This document shows, piece after piece, positions 1-11,924 of a DNA stretch of 64,000 nt (positions within the stretch are counted from its first letter, which is position 1; every line of letters begins with the position of its first letter). Below the pieces are notes generated by a model, which searched no databases, had not been told where the DNA came from, and saw only the letters and a list, made by a program, of their open reading frames with translations. The stretch lies in contig JABWDB010000037.1 in NCBI GenBank assembly GCA_019614645.1, positions 2,386,001 through 2,450,000 on the forward strand, given 5' to 3'. Origin of the DNA: Stratiolaelaps scimitus (lineage: Eukaryota > Arthropoda > Arachnida > Mesostigmata > Laelapidae). The translations under genes were made by a program, and so were the position numbers.

Positions 1-262
1 CTATCATAAAAATAAATGTTTCGTGTAAAGGAGGCGAATCTCGGAAAAGACGCAGTGAAGAAACAATATGGCGCAAAACCCCTATTACATCTTAGACAAA
101 GCGGATTGAAATTGCACAGGGATGGACGAAACTGAGCGTTGATTTCGACGTTGCTGTCCCCTTCATTCATGGCCCCGTATCAGGTTCGTACAGGCATCGG
201 CTCGTTGCGTCGAAACGAATGTGTGTTCGAGGTGCGACCTCGGGCGGCGTCGGTTTCAAGCG

Positions 263-481
263 TCAACTTGGCCGTTCCACTTGTTTGACGATCTCTGTTC
301 GTCGACCCGCTTTTGGCCTCTCGTGATGTTGACAATGGTTCGCCAGCTCAGATAGGTTCTCTGCCTGAGCAATAGTCAGCTTTCCCTGCACACCCGCGTG
401 AGCTGACAGCAGTAAAGGCAGATCTGTGATGCAAACGGAAATCTGGGACACGAGGAGGAGGAGGACGACCTGAAGAGCCCC
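263..481 (-). other. Possible exon-like open frame, unrecognised product
   Basis: A minus-strand frame stays open for about 73 codons and ends in TGA at 265-263. No ATG precedes it: an in-frame TAG lies at 499-497, and the only upstream in-frame start-like codon is TTG. The sequence just before position 481 on the minus strand is CCCTTTGCAG, which fits a splice acceptor. The translated segment opens with a hydrophobic run (VVLLLLV) and later has a dibasic GRR. Without an ATG the hydrophobic run cannot be called a signal peptide. No family is recognised. Confidence 0.15.
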
Positions 482-983
482 CTGCAAAGGGGTCTCCTAT
501 GTATATGAGTGTGGAAGCTAGGTATGGAGGGTGTTGAGGGCTTGCGAGAAATGGCACAGCTTAAATGAATGCCCCTGTTCCCAGACTCATATCAAACTCG
601 CTGGGCTGTCCTGCCACGATGTCGTACCACGCAGCAGCAGGAGCGAACAGGAGTGAACAATTTAGGAGTCGAAGCAGAGGTGGCGGTGGCAGCAGCAGCA
701 GCAGCCACAACAGCAGGAGCAGGAGTACGCGGCTCGTCTTATCATAATGGATTAGCCCCCGGCAGCTCTGAGTCAGCACTCAGACACAGCCGAAGTATAC
801 AGCAAGTACAGGCACATTCGTAGATGACGACGACGACGACGATACCAGCGAAAGCAGTAGTAATAGAAGCACAGGGAGATCGCCATGACACGTTTCGAGC
901 AACGGTGGGTAAGGCTGACCGTCGCTGCATTTTGCGCTTAGTTCGTGTTTAAGAAGGGCACCGGCTCGTAGTGTGAGAACCCC

Positions 984-1030
984 GGGGGGGGGGGACCCAT
1001 ATATCCCCCCCGGGGAGGGGGATATGTGGG
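984..1030. repeat. Poly-G run followed by imperfect inverted repeat
   Basis: An 11-G run (984-994) is followed by a 14-nt arm at 996-1009 that pairs with 1017-1030 with one mismatch. The spacer is itself C- and G-rich. This is low-complexity sequence able to fold. No function is inferred. Confidence 0.5.
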
Positions 1031-2700
1031 ACTTAGTTGATCCTTGTTGAAATATAACTGTTAAGTCTCGGTACCTCGAGTACCTTGTCTTTCTAGGATC
1101 TGTCTAGCCTATTCCATCGAAGTGGTCAGATTCCCCGGCTGGATAGGCATTAACAAAGTGGATTCGGCCCCACGTCCGTCCACGGAGTAAACTAGTACAA
1201 CAACGACTTAACCGCAACCGTTCATTCATGAGACTCAGCTGGACGAGTGCATCGACAATCCTGGATTTGGAACGAAACTATATCTATGTAGCCTAACTGT
1301 GTGTTGTCCCTGGTCCGAACGGCTCGGACAGTGGCAATTGAGGCGTTAGACGAAAACCTGCCCACTGTCCGGCTCCCCTCAAGGGAACGGGACTAGGAAC
1401 GCCTAAAGCCTAGGATGTCCCATCGCTAAAACGATGCAAGGAGTCCTCTAGGGACGTTGCTAATTTTGCCCTGCAAAGCAGGAGACCGCAGACGTGCGCA
1501 CCCGGGCCAGAACCAACTGTCAGTTGCGGTGGTACCGAACGAGAGACGCCGACTGCAAGATGGCCACGATGACCAGGATATATATAGGGAATGAGCAGAT
1601 GCTGTCTGCCCGTATACCAGTTCGGACAGACGGATTGAAGTTCGCGGTATACTTTGTTATCGGATTTCCGCCACAGCAATGAACTGTTCTCTCGTCGCTG
1701 CAGCCGTATGAACTTGGCGTTTGTTCGTCTGCCGTTTTGCCGCAAGACGTCATATCGTCGTTGCTGTCGAGTTTACGGCGCCAACTTTCAAATAATGTCA
1801 CTCAGCTGCCGACGCCCTCGCCGGCAATCTCACAGGGTGGGGCATGAGGACGTCGGGAGACGCCTGCTGTTAGATGAAGCCCTACAAGGCAAAGGTGCGC
1901 AGCGGAGCGAGGCGAATGCCCATCTTATGCCTCTTCGTGTATTATTACGCGCTTGAGTAGCCAGGCCCAGCCAGTAGCGGTATCCCACCAGCAGCAGTAG
2001 CAGAGGTGCAGCAAGACCGCCGGGCGGCGAGATCTCGGCGTTGTCTAAGATGATCTCAAGTGGCGTCTCATCTTGTGTCCCTTTGTTTCTGCATTGGTCC
2101 AGCAAACGCCTCCCGACCCGTCCCCTGCATCCTCCATCGGCATATCCAAGAAGCACACGACATCTGACTCCGGCTGCGGCACAGGCGAATATGAGCGTCA
2201 AGCACAATGCAGGAGACGTTCCTATCTTCTCTCGTGTGATATGACATATTGCAGCAGGGCCGTACATTGTGCAAGTCGCCTGTATCTCTCTGTCGAACAG
2301 TTTAGGGGATCAGCGTCCTCTTGCGGATTTCTAGCCGGGCGAAAGCTGAATTTCCTCTGACGTCGTACACGAGTCACAGTCGAGCATCTCAACAAAACTC
2401 GAATGTGTTGGCCGTTAAAGCCTTTGTTTTTCGTTCGACAAAAAATGAGGAGAGGATCCCTCGGATTTGTGATTACACCGACCGTGAAACTGAAAAGTTG
2501 TTCCAATAAATAGGGTAGAACAATCCCAAAATATAGCAGTTCTTCGTAACAAGTCCCGCCGATGTGAGCAACTGATATCTGACCGAGGACAGCCCATTCA
2601 TTCTATGCAGTTTGTGCTACGTAACCAACAAAGTTTTCCAATAATCAGCCTTATACACTCGGCTAGCAAGTTAGCGACGCGTTCACTTCCCAGTGCGTCA
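1031..2700. other. Unassigned sequence
   Basis: No recognisable coding domain, RNA gene or repeat family was found on either strand. The short open frames here overlap one another in several phases and show no known motif. Confidence 0.4.
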
Positions 2701-2705
2701 TGAAG

Positions 2706-3160
2706 TTAGAGACGTGGGAGCATCCACAAGGCATCGTTGAGGTTTACTTTGATGAAGGGTACTGAAGGTTTAGCGCGAAAAACAGGAATAGCCGGCGGCG
2801 GCATCAGGAATTTAATTGGCTCCCTTTTTGTTCCGAAAAAAGTCGCCGTTGTTCTGTTTCGTTCCACCTTTTGCTTTTTATCCTCGAGTCCACTGCGTCC
2901 ATCGTTTACCACCTCGGAAGATCAACGCGTTTCTTGTTGGCACACTCTGTGGCCACATCGGTCTATTTCTGTCAAACTCTTGACTTATCTGGCAGGAGGC
3001 AGTTCTTCGAAAGCTTCAATGCCTCTCATTTGGGGCTCGGTGAGGTATAGCCCTGAACTCGCTAAGATCCGTCGACCGTACACACACAGTAAATGTCCCC
3101 AAGGCAGCGGCGCCTTTTTGAACTTCAAATCACCCGCACCGGTTCGCCAACCATTTCGCT
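2706..3160 (-). pseudogene. Possible Ty3/gypsy-like pol remnant (end of RT into RNase H region)
   Basis: One minus-strand frame runs from about 3160 to 2706 with only two internal stops (one at 2987-2985). It contains, in order, a segment ending in AFEELPPAR (about 3090-2988), a segment with LEDKKQKVER (about 2890-2850), and one with MPPPAIPVFRAKPSVPF leading into NLNDALWML (about 2820-2720). In Ty3/gypsy pol, the end of reverse transcriptase reads roughly FLGhxIsxxGI...AIxxxPxP, followed about 60 residues later by LtsPPVL...kPFixxtDAS. Order and spacing fit, but the FLGxxxYYRRFI block between them is not recognisable. The remnant is therefore old, or the resemblance is chance. No LTRs or integrase were found nearby. 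Confidence 0.33.
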
Positions 3161-3164
3161 AAGC

Positions 3165-4330
3165 CCCTCTCGTCGATCCAAACCCCCTTACAGGGACATA
3201 GGTTCGCCCCCCCGAGTCCCCAACTTGTCCCTTTCTCTTTTAGCCTAATTCCACTGGCAATCCACAGACTGACTGACTTCTTGCTGAGTTCTCTCTCTCT
3301 ATCACTCTTCTTCACTAGTCCTTCCTCCTGCTAAACTCCTAAGGCAGCCTCTACCTCGTCGTCAGCCGTCGCGGGACCCCTTCGCCTTACCTCGTTCCTA
3401 AACTCAAGTAGACTTACCAAGCCGGTGCGACGGGGCCAGCGTCTAGGTCGGCACCGTTCAAGGCGCCAAAACCATTGCTATGAGCCATTTCTTTCGTCGT
3501 AGACCAGTAACACGGCAGTAGCTGTCAGACAGCGTAAGGAGCGGGAATAACAGCGTCGAAGGGCTGGGAGACCCGGGCCGCGCTCCTCTATCCCGTTTCG
3601 TTTGAAACCCCTCCGCCATAACCTCGATCTGCTTGAGTGTGCCAATGATGGGTGGTGTTCCGCGGGGGTAACAAGCAAGCTAGCGTGTACGGCAGTAGGC
3701 GTCGTTGTAGCGGACTGAGAGAGAGAGAGAGTACTGGACGAAACTGCTGTCTTTAACCTGTCTCGCCCCTTCACATAGTCGGCATTGCACAACACAAATA
3801 GATCTGCCAGCTGCTGCTGTTTGGACACATACACTAACGCGTCTGGTGGCGGCGGTGGCGGCGGTGGCGGTAGCTGCCAGGTTTGTGCAGGGTCTCTCAG
3901 GCAGATGAAACAATGCCGGCTATGGCGAGGATAAAGGCCACTTATTTTTTGAGAGATCCAAGTGACCCCGCCTTGATTTCAACGACGAAATGAAGACGGG
4001 ACCCTAAGCAGAGTGACGTCTCATTGCGCATGATCGGACGAAATTTGCCTCGAATGATCGATGCCACCAAGGATGGGTGCACTGTTGACATCAGCAAGTT
4101 AACAGAGTCTTCACACAGGGGTCGACACCCTGTCGACCCGCCGAGAGTGATGAGTTTTTTTTTAAATATAACGCATATGAACAATTGGCAGCGAAACGGT
4201 TCTAAGCTCAGACGTTCTAACTGTTCACAGAGCTTATTGGTGTGGATAATTTGAATTGAACAGACCTGATTATTAGGGCGTACGAATCCGGCAATCCGGC
4301 CACGTTAGACTCACTACGGAAATGTCTCCT
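3165..4330. other. Unassigned sequence with short GGC/GGT and GA tracts
   Basis: No gene was recognised. It holds a GA microsatellite near 3717-3732, a GGC/GGT-rich tract near 3845-3875, and a small perfect palindrome (arms GGGTCGACA at 4119-4127 and TGTCGACCC at 4131-4139). Confidence 0.45.
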
Positions 4331-4336
4331 TTTAGG

Positions 4337-4512
4337 GGCGGGGGCTTACAGGAATTACAGGGTACAATCTTATTAGGTACGATCTTGCACGGGTTCGATA
4401 CCCGCCGCGGCCCATTTGCTTTTAAAGGGGGGCGACCCGTCTTATCAAGCGATGCAAAAAGCTGTAGCGTTGACGGTAAATGTTTAGCGCTGAGCGTCTG
4501 CCCGGAAAAATT
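4337..4512 (+). mobile_element. SINE family C, partial copy
   Basis: It carries a B-box-like GGTTCGATACC at about 4391-4401. The family C body follows: CCATTTGCTTTTAAA, a GGGGGCGACCCGTCTTA block, then GTTGACGGTAAATGTTTAGC and a CTGAGCGTCTGCCCGGAAAAA end. The order matches the best copy of the family (minus strand, 53050-53237). The tRNA-like head upstream of the B box is degraded. Confidence 0.7.
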
Positions 4513-4904
4513 TACTTTAAACTTCGTTAAACTTAAACTTAAGCCGCCTTTTTTTCACTGGAATTACCTTGCGATGTTAATTCACTCAATTGCTTCATAT
4601 ATTTGCAAGCTTTTGTATATTAGTTTCCTATTCCGACTCATACATTGTCGGACATTGAATGAATTATTATTTTTCTGAGAATTTATTTATCCTATCAAGT
4701 TTATTTTCGTTTCTGCGGATTGAAAATAAGAATCAAGATTAATTCGTATATAGGTCAACACCTGTCTCTTCTAACTTACTGAATCATTAGTTCTCCCATC
4801 AAATCTACTGGAACATTTCGGATAGAGCATTGACACTTTGAAGTATAATAGACACGAGTGAATGTGTATAGGTGTATGTTTCATTGGCTTATTACTAACG
4901 TGAA

Positions 4905-5042
4905 CTGCAATGTTCACATAGCTTAATTAAGTCCTCATATAACCTATGCACAGCCCGTAGTGGGACTCGAACCGGCGACCTCCGGCCTTTTTACAGCGAG
5001 AGACTCAGCCGTTAAAGCAAGCCATCGCGCCAACACAGTGCC
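4905..5042 (-). mobile_element. SINE family B, diverged copy with tRNA-like head
   Basis: On the minus strand this reads a tRNA-like head containing GATGGCTTG, CGGCTGAGTCTCTCGCTG and the B box GGTTCGAGTCC. It then runs into a degraded family B body (compare AACTTAAGCATT in better copies). The internal pol III A and B boxes and the match to the intact copy at 26802-26943 identify it. It is not a functional tRNA gene, because the acceptor stem does not close. Confidence 0.7.
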
Positions 5043-5640
5043 GATTGGCGCTAGCCGGTACGCAGCTACCAAGACTATGACATATACAGTAGTCTATACA
5101 GCATAGTACAATGTACATCCAGGACATAAAGACAATCGTTTTTATCGTTGGTTAGAGGTAACTCGAAAATGATGATGTGGCCGCTAGCGTTGTCGAGCAG
5201 AGAGATTTCACGAACGTGAATCCGATAGTGTATGCATAGATGGGATTGCAAATCGATGAAATTCATGGATTCACATCATCTCGGTACATGACGCTATAAT
5301 GGGATTGGTGAGTGCCAAGCAGACTCAAGTATTATCATATGTATACTACATGAAGATCCTGCCAATGCAGAAGGTGGTGATGTTCTCGCGATTGCTCCGT
5401 GGTAAATGACCCATCACAAAAAAACCGTCTTAGACTGGGTCGTTGTATTGTATGGCAGTACAATACCATTCAAATAGCTGCGCGCTCCATTTACACATTG
5501 TCCATTGGTTCTTAATCGTCGAAAAATCGATCAAAAGCTATGCTGGCCACAACGGAAGTTGTTGGGAGCCACACAGTTGTCCTAAAAATACTCAGTAACA
5601 CATGCGAATTTCAATACGTACCTTGGCCATATATGATAGA
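5043..5640. other. Unassigned AT-rich sequence
   Basis: No gene, RNA or repeat family was recognised. Confidence 0.4.
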
Positions 5641-5643
5641 AGA

Positions 5644-5881
5644 TAGGTACAAGAGGAACCGTGTGTTGGGTTCAAATCCTGTGAGACGCTTTGGCGAATC
5701 TTTCGAGTTCTTTAGAATCTTTCTTTATCTGAAGATTTTTGCCAGGTACGAATAAGGAATAGAATAAGCAAAGGTGGCCCCGACAGGTCCTCATAGTAAT
5801 ACCTAAAAGGTTAAGAGCTGATGCGTGTCACATAGGGGAACAGTTGAGGGTCAGCTCGAAAAACAGTAGGTACAACGGAAC
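5644..5881 (+). mobile_element. SINE family A, 5'-truncated, with near-perfect target-site duplication
   Basis: The SINE body runs from about 5660 to 5866. It holds the B box GGTTCAAATCC, the core segment TTCTTTATCTGAAGATTTTT-like sequence, the block TCCTCATAGTAATACC, and the end CAGCTCGAAAAACA. It is flanked by TAGGTACAAGAGGAAC (5644-5659) and TAGGTACAACGGAAC (5867-5881). These differ by one substitution and one indel and are best read as a target-site duplication. The 5' half of the tRNA-like head, with the A box, is missing, as expected for incomplete reverse transcription. Confidence 0.85.
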
Positions 5882-6224
5882 AACAACAACACAATTGTCT
5901 ATATGACTCTATAGGTGTACTTAGATATATATACCAGATATTGTATTGATGACATAGTTAATTTGTTAACCATTCAATGGGCTTCTCACGCTAACTGGTG
6001 CGTGCGCCCAGTGTCACATCCCGCGATGGAAACAGGCCGCGAGGTCCCTTCATCGACACTCAACGAAGTGCCATATATTCCTCTCTGCACATATTGCCCT
6101 TCGCTCACCAGTACACACTTGAGCAGAATTTGTCGAATAAACATTTGAGCAGAGCAGATTTTGGGCCTGCTCACGGCCTGCGCCTGTCCTGAAAGTTATG
6201 ATTTCGTTGTGATGCTACTCGATG

Positions 6225-6440
6225 TTGCCGAAGGTCCTTCTTTCTTTAGAGGGGGGGGGGATTTTTGTTCAAACGTACGGACATCACCAAACGTATTCCA
6301 ATCTCTAACGAAGATGGGGGCCGATCCAGTTTCGGGGGGGTTGACGTGGATGACAAAACGTCTCCATCTGCTAAAACCAGCATCCTCTGCTGAGAGGTCT
6401 GTCTCTACCCGGGACTTGGCACGCTTTCGATCATTTCTTC
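6225..6440 (-). mobile_element. SINE family D copy
   Basis: Read on the minus strand it has CTCAGCAGAGGATGCTGG, then a CGTTTTGTCATCCACG block, CTGGATCGGCCC, and a tail CGTTTGAACAAAAATC followed by a C-run and CTCTAAAGAAAG. The same order is seen at 12056-12202 and 25838-25926. Those copies end in an A-rich tail, which marks this as a retroposed element. The 10-G tract near 6250 lies in the tail-proximal part of this copy. Confidence 0.65.
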
Positions 6441-7780
6441 TATGTCCTTAGTGAGTCTATTTTATCTTCGATTCTTCGAGTCTTCATCGACAAACACCTC
6501 CCGCTGGGATATGACGCTGTTCCAGCAAATGTTTTTGACTTCCGCAGGTCTGCCAGATATTGGATAAATCCAACCATCTCAAAGGATTGCATCTCACTTA
6601 GATATATTGGTTTTTTTCTGATCTTTAGAACAAAGTCTTCAAATATGTATCTCTTCAAACATCAACCGTGTGCCAGCTTCTTCAGATCTGTACGGGTCAA
6701 TACCACTCGACGAAGACTAGAGATTACTTTACGTGCCATGTGCATATGTAAAATACCCGTTGACACAGCGCAACTTGGTCTTGAAATGTACCATATTTTA
6801 GGAGTATCGCGCTTCTAGATCGATCTCACATGTTGATTTCAATTTTATTGACAAGGCGAGATGCTGCGTCTAGTCTGCGACAGACGCTTACTTTGTTTAT
6901 CTAACAGAGATAGTTCATCTTTGTTTGATCTAGGGGTATGTAAACAAGTGGATTATTGATCCCGCTAACTAACCGGCAATCACACCAGAGAGGTACATGA
7001 ACTGGGTGCGACTTAAAAAACAACGAAAGCCAACGCACGCCTACGGGCGCAGAGAACTCACCTGATAAGTCTGTAAAAGCGAACTCAGATGAGAGTGTCA
7101 AGTGGGGTGCGCCATTCAGCTCAGTTCAAGTGCGTATTTATGCAGGGCGATCTGTCGTCTTGCGAGGCTCGAACCTGGGGCCCTCTGTGGCTCTGTCTGC
7201 GCCGTCAAAGACGTGGCCGTTCAAGCCGCCGAGCCGATTCTCCTGATAATTGGCTGGGAGCGATAGGACAGAACTATTAATGATAACAAGGCTAAGCTTG
7301 TCGTTGTTGTTTTAGAGTTACATACCAGAGAATTAATCGTAGAACCCCAGTTTTACCGGGAACCCATCACGGTGTGTAACGAGGACAAAAAACAATCACG
7401 TTCATACAAATTGTCCAGTATAATTATCAGAATTTGGCAAGCCACTCGACTGCTCGCTGTGTCGAACACGAAACTGACATCTAAGATGGGGGATTTGACG
7501 GAAGCAATGGAATCACTACAATACGATAACATTCTAGTCGTACCCCAACCACCAGCCAAAGGAGTTATAGCAATAACAACATGTACGATATATTTCGTCC
7601 TTGAAAATGCGTGACCCTCGAAGCCACGTGCGCCATCGGTGTATGCCTTTCCATGTAACGTCCATATGCAGTCATTGAGTCTTGTGCTTCATCCATACAA
7701 TGTGTGTGTGCCTGTGTACGCCCCGTCCCATTTGCTGTGCCTCTACTCAATTCGTTTCGTTCCATTTCGTTGCCAGGCAA
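6441..7780. other. Unassigned sequence
   Basis: No gene was recognised. A minus-strand open frame of about 72 codons (6658-6440) directly adjoins the SINE D copy and shows no known motif. A second open stretch, 7372-7614 on the plus strand, is also unrecognised. Confidence 0.4.
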
Positions 7781-9080
7781 CACCACCTGGCGTCATGGAC
7801 CAACCCAACTCGGCTCGGTCGAGAGCGACTGATGTGATGTTCGCCACGCAGCGATATTTGCGTCGCGTCTATGTGTGCAAGTCTCTCCCCGCTCCCCGCC
7901 CTCTCTCTCTCTCGTTCTCTATCTCTCTCTATCTCTCACGTTGTGTATTATAGTTTGTGCGTGCTAGTCTTGTGTCGTATGTGTGTCTCGATTTCAAGGT
8001 TCCTCGCTTCGCGAGCACAAACGAGCTCGCCTCCTTCGGTCCGAGGAGTTCCTTTTGCTACGGCGGCACGGAGGAAAACAACAGAACAACGAGGACGGAT
8101 CGCGATGGATAGGGACTCAGTGGGGACAGACGATGCCGCTCAGGTCAGGGGAGGGGTGAGTTACGCCTCTCTCTCTCTCTCTGGTTCTCCGGGCGGGCGA
8201 GCTCTCTGACCCTCTGGCTTGCTGGTTCCCTGCCTTTCTGGCTGGTGGGCTACATCGAAGGAACGTCGCTCCTTACTCCTTCCGTTTTGTGAATCCGAAT
8301 CTTCTTCAATCAGTGGGGCGTCATGATCAGCGCTGCCTGCTTCGCTCGTCAGACTTCTAGTATCCCCCCCGGTCCCCTGCGCCGGCAGTTGTTATTGGTC
8401 GACGTGTCAGGGGGGCGAACGCAGACGCTCGAGCCTTTGACGCGAGTGGGCAGAGAGGCGTTGCCCAGGCGGGCATATGAGAGAAAGTGTACGGCGTCGA
8501 CCTGCCCCTGGCGAGGTGGCAGCGGCGGCAGCAATGACGGAGGCGACTGCTTCTCGGGCGAACAGCGCACAAAGTCACTTGACTCGTTCCGTCCGCCTCG
8601 ACGTAAGTTCGAAGCAACTAGCTGCTTCGAGAACAGCGAGTATTGGCACAGCTACTGCCGCTACTACGACTGTACGACGACTTCTCGCTGGTGACGGTGG
8701 TGGTGGTGGAGGTAGAAAGGGAGGAGATGTCGCCCATCGCTCCATCGGTGATTCCCACATAACTACTTGGCTACCCTTCTCGAAGCAAAGGAAAGCTGAC
8801 TGGCGAGACTTGCGCCCGGCGACGCCGCCACTGCCTGATTCACTCGGCGAGGTAGCTACGCAGGGAGGAAGCCATCTGCAGCCGGCAGGAGGAGCCAGAT
8901 GGAGGAGCCAGGAGACGGGGACGAGACAGGAGACGCTATCGCCGGCGCTACGACGTCCTTCTCCCCGCATCCTCTCCTGTTCCTTGATCTCTCGTTCTAC
9001 GACGATTGCCCTTTGCTGCCCGGCTGCTCCGCGCGCCTGGTCTTAGCTCGCGAGTCGCTATGCACCAAGCGCTATATAGC
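7780..9080. other. GC-rich, CpG-bearing block with CT microsatellites
   Basis: Base composition is visibly different from the AT-rich flanks, with frequent CG dinucleotides, CT/TC tracts (about 7900-7940 and 8168-8182) and GGT/GGC triplet runs (about 8695-8715). Overlapping open frames on both strands up to 189 codons (8477-9046 plus) are rich in Ala, Ser, Arg and Gly, as GC-rich non-coding DNA often is. Splice-donor-like sites occur (GAC/GTAAGT near 8604, GGG/GTGAGT near 8155). It could hold a 5' exon or promoter of a host gene, but no product can be named. Confidence 0.3.
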
Positions 9081-10790
9081 AGCGATCCAATTTCCTTGGG
9101 GGGTTGAGGGGGTGGGGGGTCTCTACTTGACTTCGAATCACTCATTCTCTATCATCGTATTTTGCCCCCGTATCGCGCCCGTTGCGAGCGCAACGTTGTC
9201 TGACCTATCGAAGCTGAGAGCATTGAGCTACAACATGATGATATATGGGGCACTATTCTGATGGCCTACCTGGTAGATTACGACAAATGTCTATTGACAG
9301 GGTGTAGCTGAATAGTATTTCGAGCGCGGTTCCCTCGCACGGCCCGACGTGAACCAGAGAACCTATAGCCTAACCTAGCCTAGCTCTTTGCAGCCTTAAC
9401 AAGCATAATAAGAAGGCACCAGCGTATGAAGCGACAGCTGTAACCAGTGGCTGGAGGGTGGGAGTGGGTCATGGGCCCCATTTGATGCAACGGATCGCCT
9501 GTATAGACTTGAATGGTGGATCTCTACCTCAGGTGGTCCTACCCAATGTATTATAGTATGGGGCGGGGCTAGCAGGCGCGCCTGTACATCCATAGAACGG
9601 CAACAGAGAAAGAAAACAGAGGGTGCGAACAGTAAATGGACAAAAGTCATTTCGTCACCGAAGACTCGGAGGGCGATCAGAGACTCCCGCCCAGAGCGGA
9701 ATTTTTGGCGACAGTCACGTGACTGTGCCTAGGCGCGGCTCGGTTACCCCTCGAGCTTTGAATCGGCCGAAAGCCGGCAATGGTTGTCACCTGTTCCGCA
9801 GGACCCATTGCATTGGTGTCCTGCTAACTAAATGTCTGAATAGGTTATATATATATATATTAATGGTGTATGCACTGCTAATATACGCTCCGCCCGCCAG
9901 CCTCTACTTCCCTCTAAATCCTGTAAGACGTTTGACCATGTACAGACGAAGATCGCACGGATTGCACGTACCACCATCTGAGCACACGATATCATCGTGA
10001 GGTTTATCGACCTCAGTGTAAAGTTCAGCTGGTGGACCCATCAGCCCGGGCAGCTTCGTTTCTTCCTCCATCTAAATGACGTCTCCTGCACCTCATCCGG
10101 CGAGGTGGATCTTTAAGAGGGGAGCTCAACGAGACTGTGCAGAGAGTATGGTCATGAGAAACGCAGCAGAGGAACCCGAGAGACGCTCTCTTGGCTAGAA
10201 CGACCGCCGCCCGTCGGTGCTGACATTAAACACTCGTTTGAGACCCATCGGGGTTCGGGGCGGGGGATTGACAGCAGTGAGTCACAGCAAAGCACTTTCG
10301 TGTACGACGGCTGGTGGACAAACATCCGAGTGTGGGGCGACATTGGAGGTAACTGGGCGAACCGGGGGGCCCTTGAAAGAACGGGAGGGAGTATGCCACT
10401 AAAAGCAATGGCCGACATGGTTGGCCCCATCAATGGCAGACAGACAGATAGAGGGGGCAGACGCCAACCAGCCCCATGTGTGTCGCAGGTAAGTCTCACC
10501 CCGCCGGGAGATACGCATCGGAAGGGTCTGGATCAGACGAAGAGGTCCGAAGAACGGCGGCAGATGAAAGAGCCAAAGGGACTGAAGGTTGTAGATGCGA
10601 ACAATGTTAGGTATCAATAGCTATTAGTTATCTATCTACTCCTTATCTATCCTGCGTTTCCGCCACTGCAACGTTGTAGAAAACTAAATGATTTCGGGGT
10701 CTGACCGTCTGCCTTAAACATTCAGCACAGACGGTATTGGCATATTTAGATTGATTCGTAAGAATCAATGTAAGTGTCCCTTCCCGTCTG
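9081..10790. other. Unassigned sequence with a TA array and a donor-like site
   Basis: A TA array lies at 9845-9861. The part from about 10140 to 10620 is GC-rich, and a perfect donor consensus CAG/GTAAGT falls near 10487-10495. A plus-strand open frame runs through it (10300-10617), but no family is recognised, so no exon is called. Confidence 0.3.
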
Positions 10791-10792
10791 TG

Positions 10793-10905
10793 TAAATGTA
10801 CAACGGTGTCAGGGGGATCGAACCCGTGCCTTTCAACCATGGGGAGGCCCCCATGGTTGAAAGGTAGGCGCACACAAATCTCACCACGAGCTCGGCCGGG
10901 GTCCC
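10793..10905 (-). mobile_element. SINE family C fragment carrying an internal 16-bp palindrome
   Basis: The family C B box is seen on the minus strand as GGTTCGATCCC. Toward the head the usual sequence is replaced by a perfect inverted repeat: arms 10829-10844 and 10849-10864, each 16 nt, with spacer AGGC. After it the normal head sequence (GGCGCACAC, seen in plus-strand sense) resumes. The palindrome is unique to this copy. Confidence 0.7.
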
Positions 10906-11485
10906 GATTACAACATTGTAACAATACTGGTGCATATGTATGAGCCAGCTAACAGTGAACAATGACAACTCACCGCAATAGTGCCCGCAGTAGCTACCTT
11001 CTATTAATATGTACATATATACCACCATTGATTCAACCACTCGTCGGTCATCTATCAGGCAATGACACCAACCAAAACTTGTTGAACGAGTCGCTTGACG
11101 GTGACGTAGAGAGCGGTTTAGCTCGAAGACATCGGATAGATGAGGGGAGGTTGTCGTCCGTTATGAAATCGTTGTGAACCGCCAAACGTTTCATTAAAGT
11201 AATTAACTTTGTTATCATATCATAACACAAAGCGCACATAGAGAAGGGGCGAGCGTTAGGTTACAGCAGAAGCGGTGTTGGGGAAGCTAAAACAAGTTCA
11301 TTAACATTCGTGTAACGTTTATTACAGATATAAATTTCGATTCGTGAAGACCTGTTGCGCCGGTAGATCTGCGTTTTCATTTCCTCGACAAACAGTTATT
11401 AATATTTTAATGTGTAGCCACCAAATCCAATGTCAGACCTGAGCAATACGACATCTAAGCTTAACGCCATAAATGGCCAGCGTAA

Positions 11486-11533
11486 CACCATGCGTAACAC
11501 ATTGATTCAATAACGAATGTGTTACGCATGGTG
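11486..11533. repeat. Perfect 18-bp inverted repeat with 12-nt loop
   Basis: The arm CACCATGCGTAACACATT (11486-11503) is the exact reverse complement of 11516-11533. The loop is GATTCAATAACG. The flanks extend the pairing loosely (GGCC on both sides). No transposon family is recognised. It may be the core of a small foldback element or a locally formed palindrome. Confidence 0.85.
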
Positions 11534-11921
11534 GGACAATTTGTGGCCGGACATTTTCAAGGAAATCAAAAAAACTCAAGGACTCTCTGCCTCAAATTAG
11601 TTCTCGTTGTCAGCTCCTCTTGCCATCCCGCCCTACCCTCATCCCATGTAACAACTGTAAATCAGTTACAAACAGAAAATACATTTTGGTGATAGGTCTA
11701 GATAAGTGTCATCCTCAAGGCAACAAAGCATGTCGGACTAGAAACTCATCCACTAGCAGACGAAGCGCCTCGTTCATTTGGGTGACCCCCTGTAAGAACA
11801 GAGGCAACGTCAAAATTACTAATTTCGTATCAAAGTGACGATTTTCCGAAATTTCCAAAACTCCATTTCGGCTTTCTCGGCCTCGTGTCTAGATTGCTAG
11901 CTTCTGTTATATAAATATAAT

Positions 11922-11924
<3 letters not shown>

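Noticed and set aside
263..487. Apparent secreted peptide with signal sequence and GRR processing site.
   Set aside because: The start codon would be TTG and an in-frame stop lies just upstream; without ATG it is at most an internal exon.
4951..5042. tRNA gene candidate on the minus strand.
   Set aside because: It has A and B boxes but no closing acceptor stem, and it matches the SINE B head, so it is a SINE copy. The same applies to 26802, 53050 and 12880-12962.
8477..9043. 189-codon plus-strand frame.
   Set aside because: Ala/Ser/Arg/Gly-rich, driven by triplet repeats and GC bias, with an equally open frame opposite (8970-8575).
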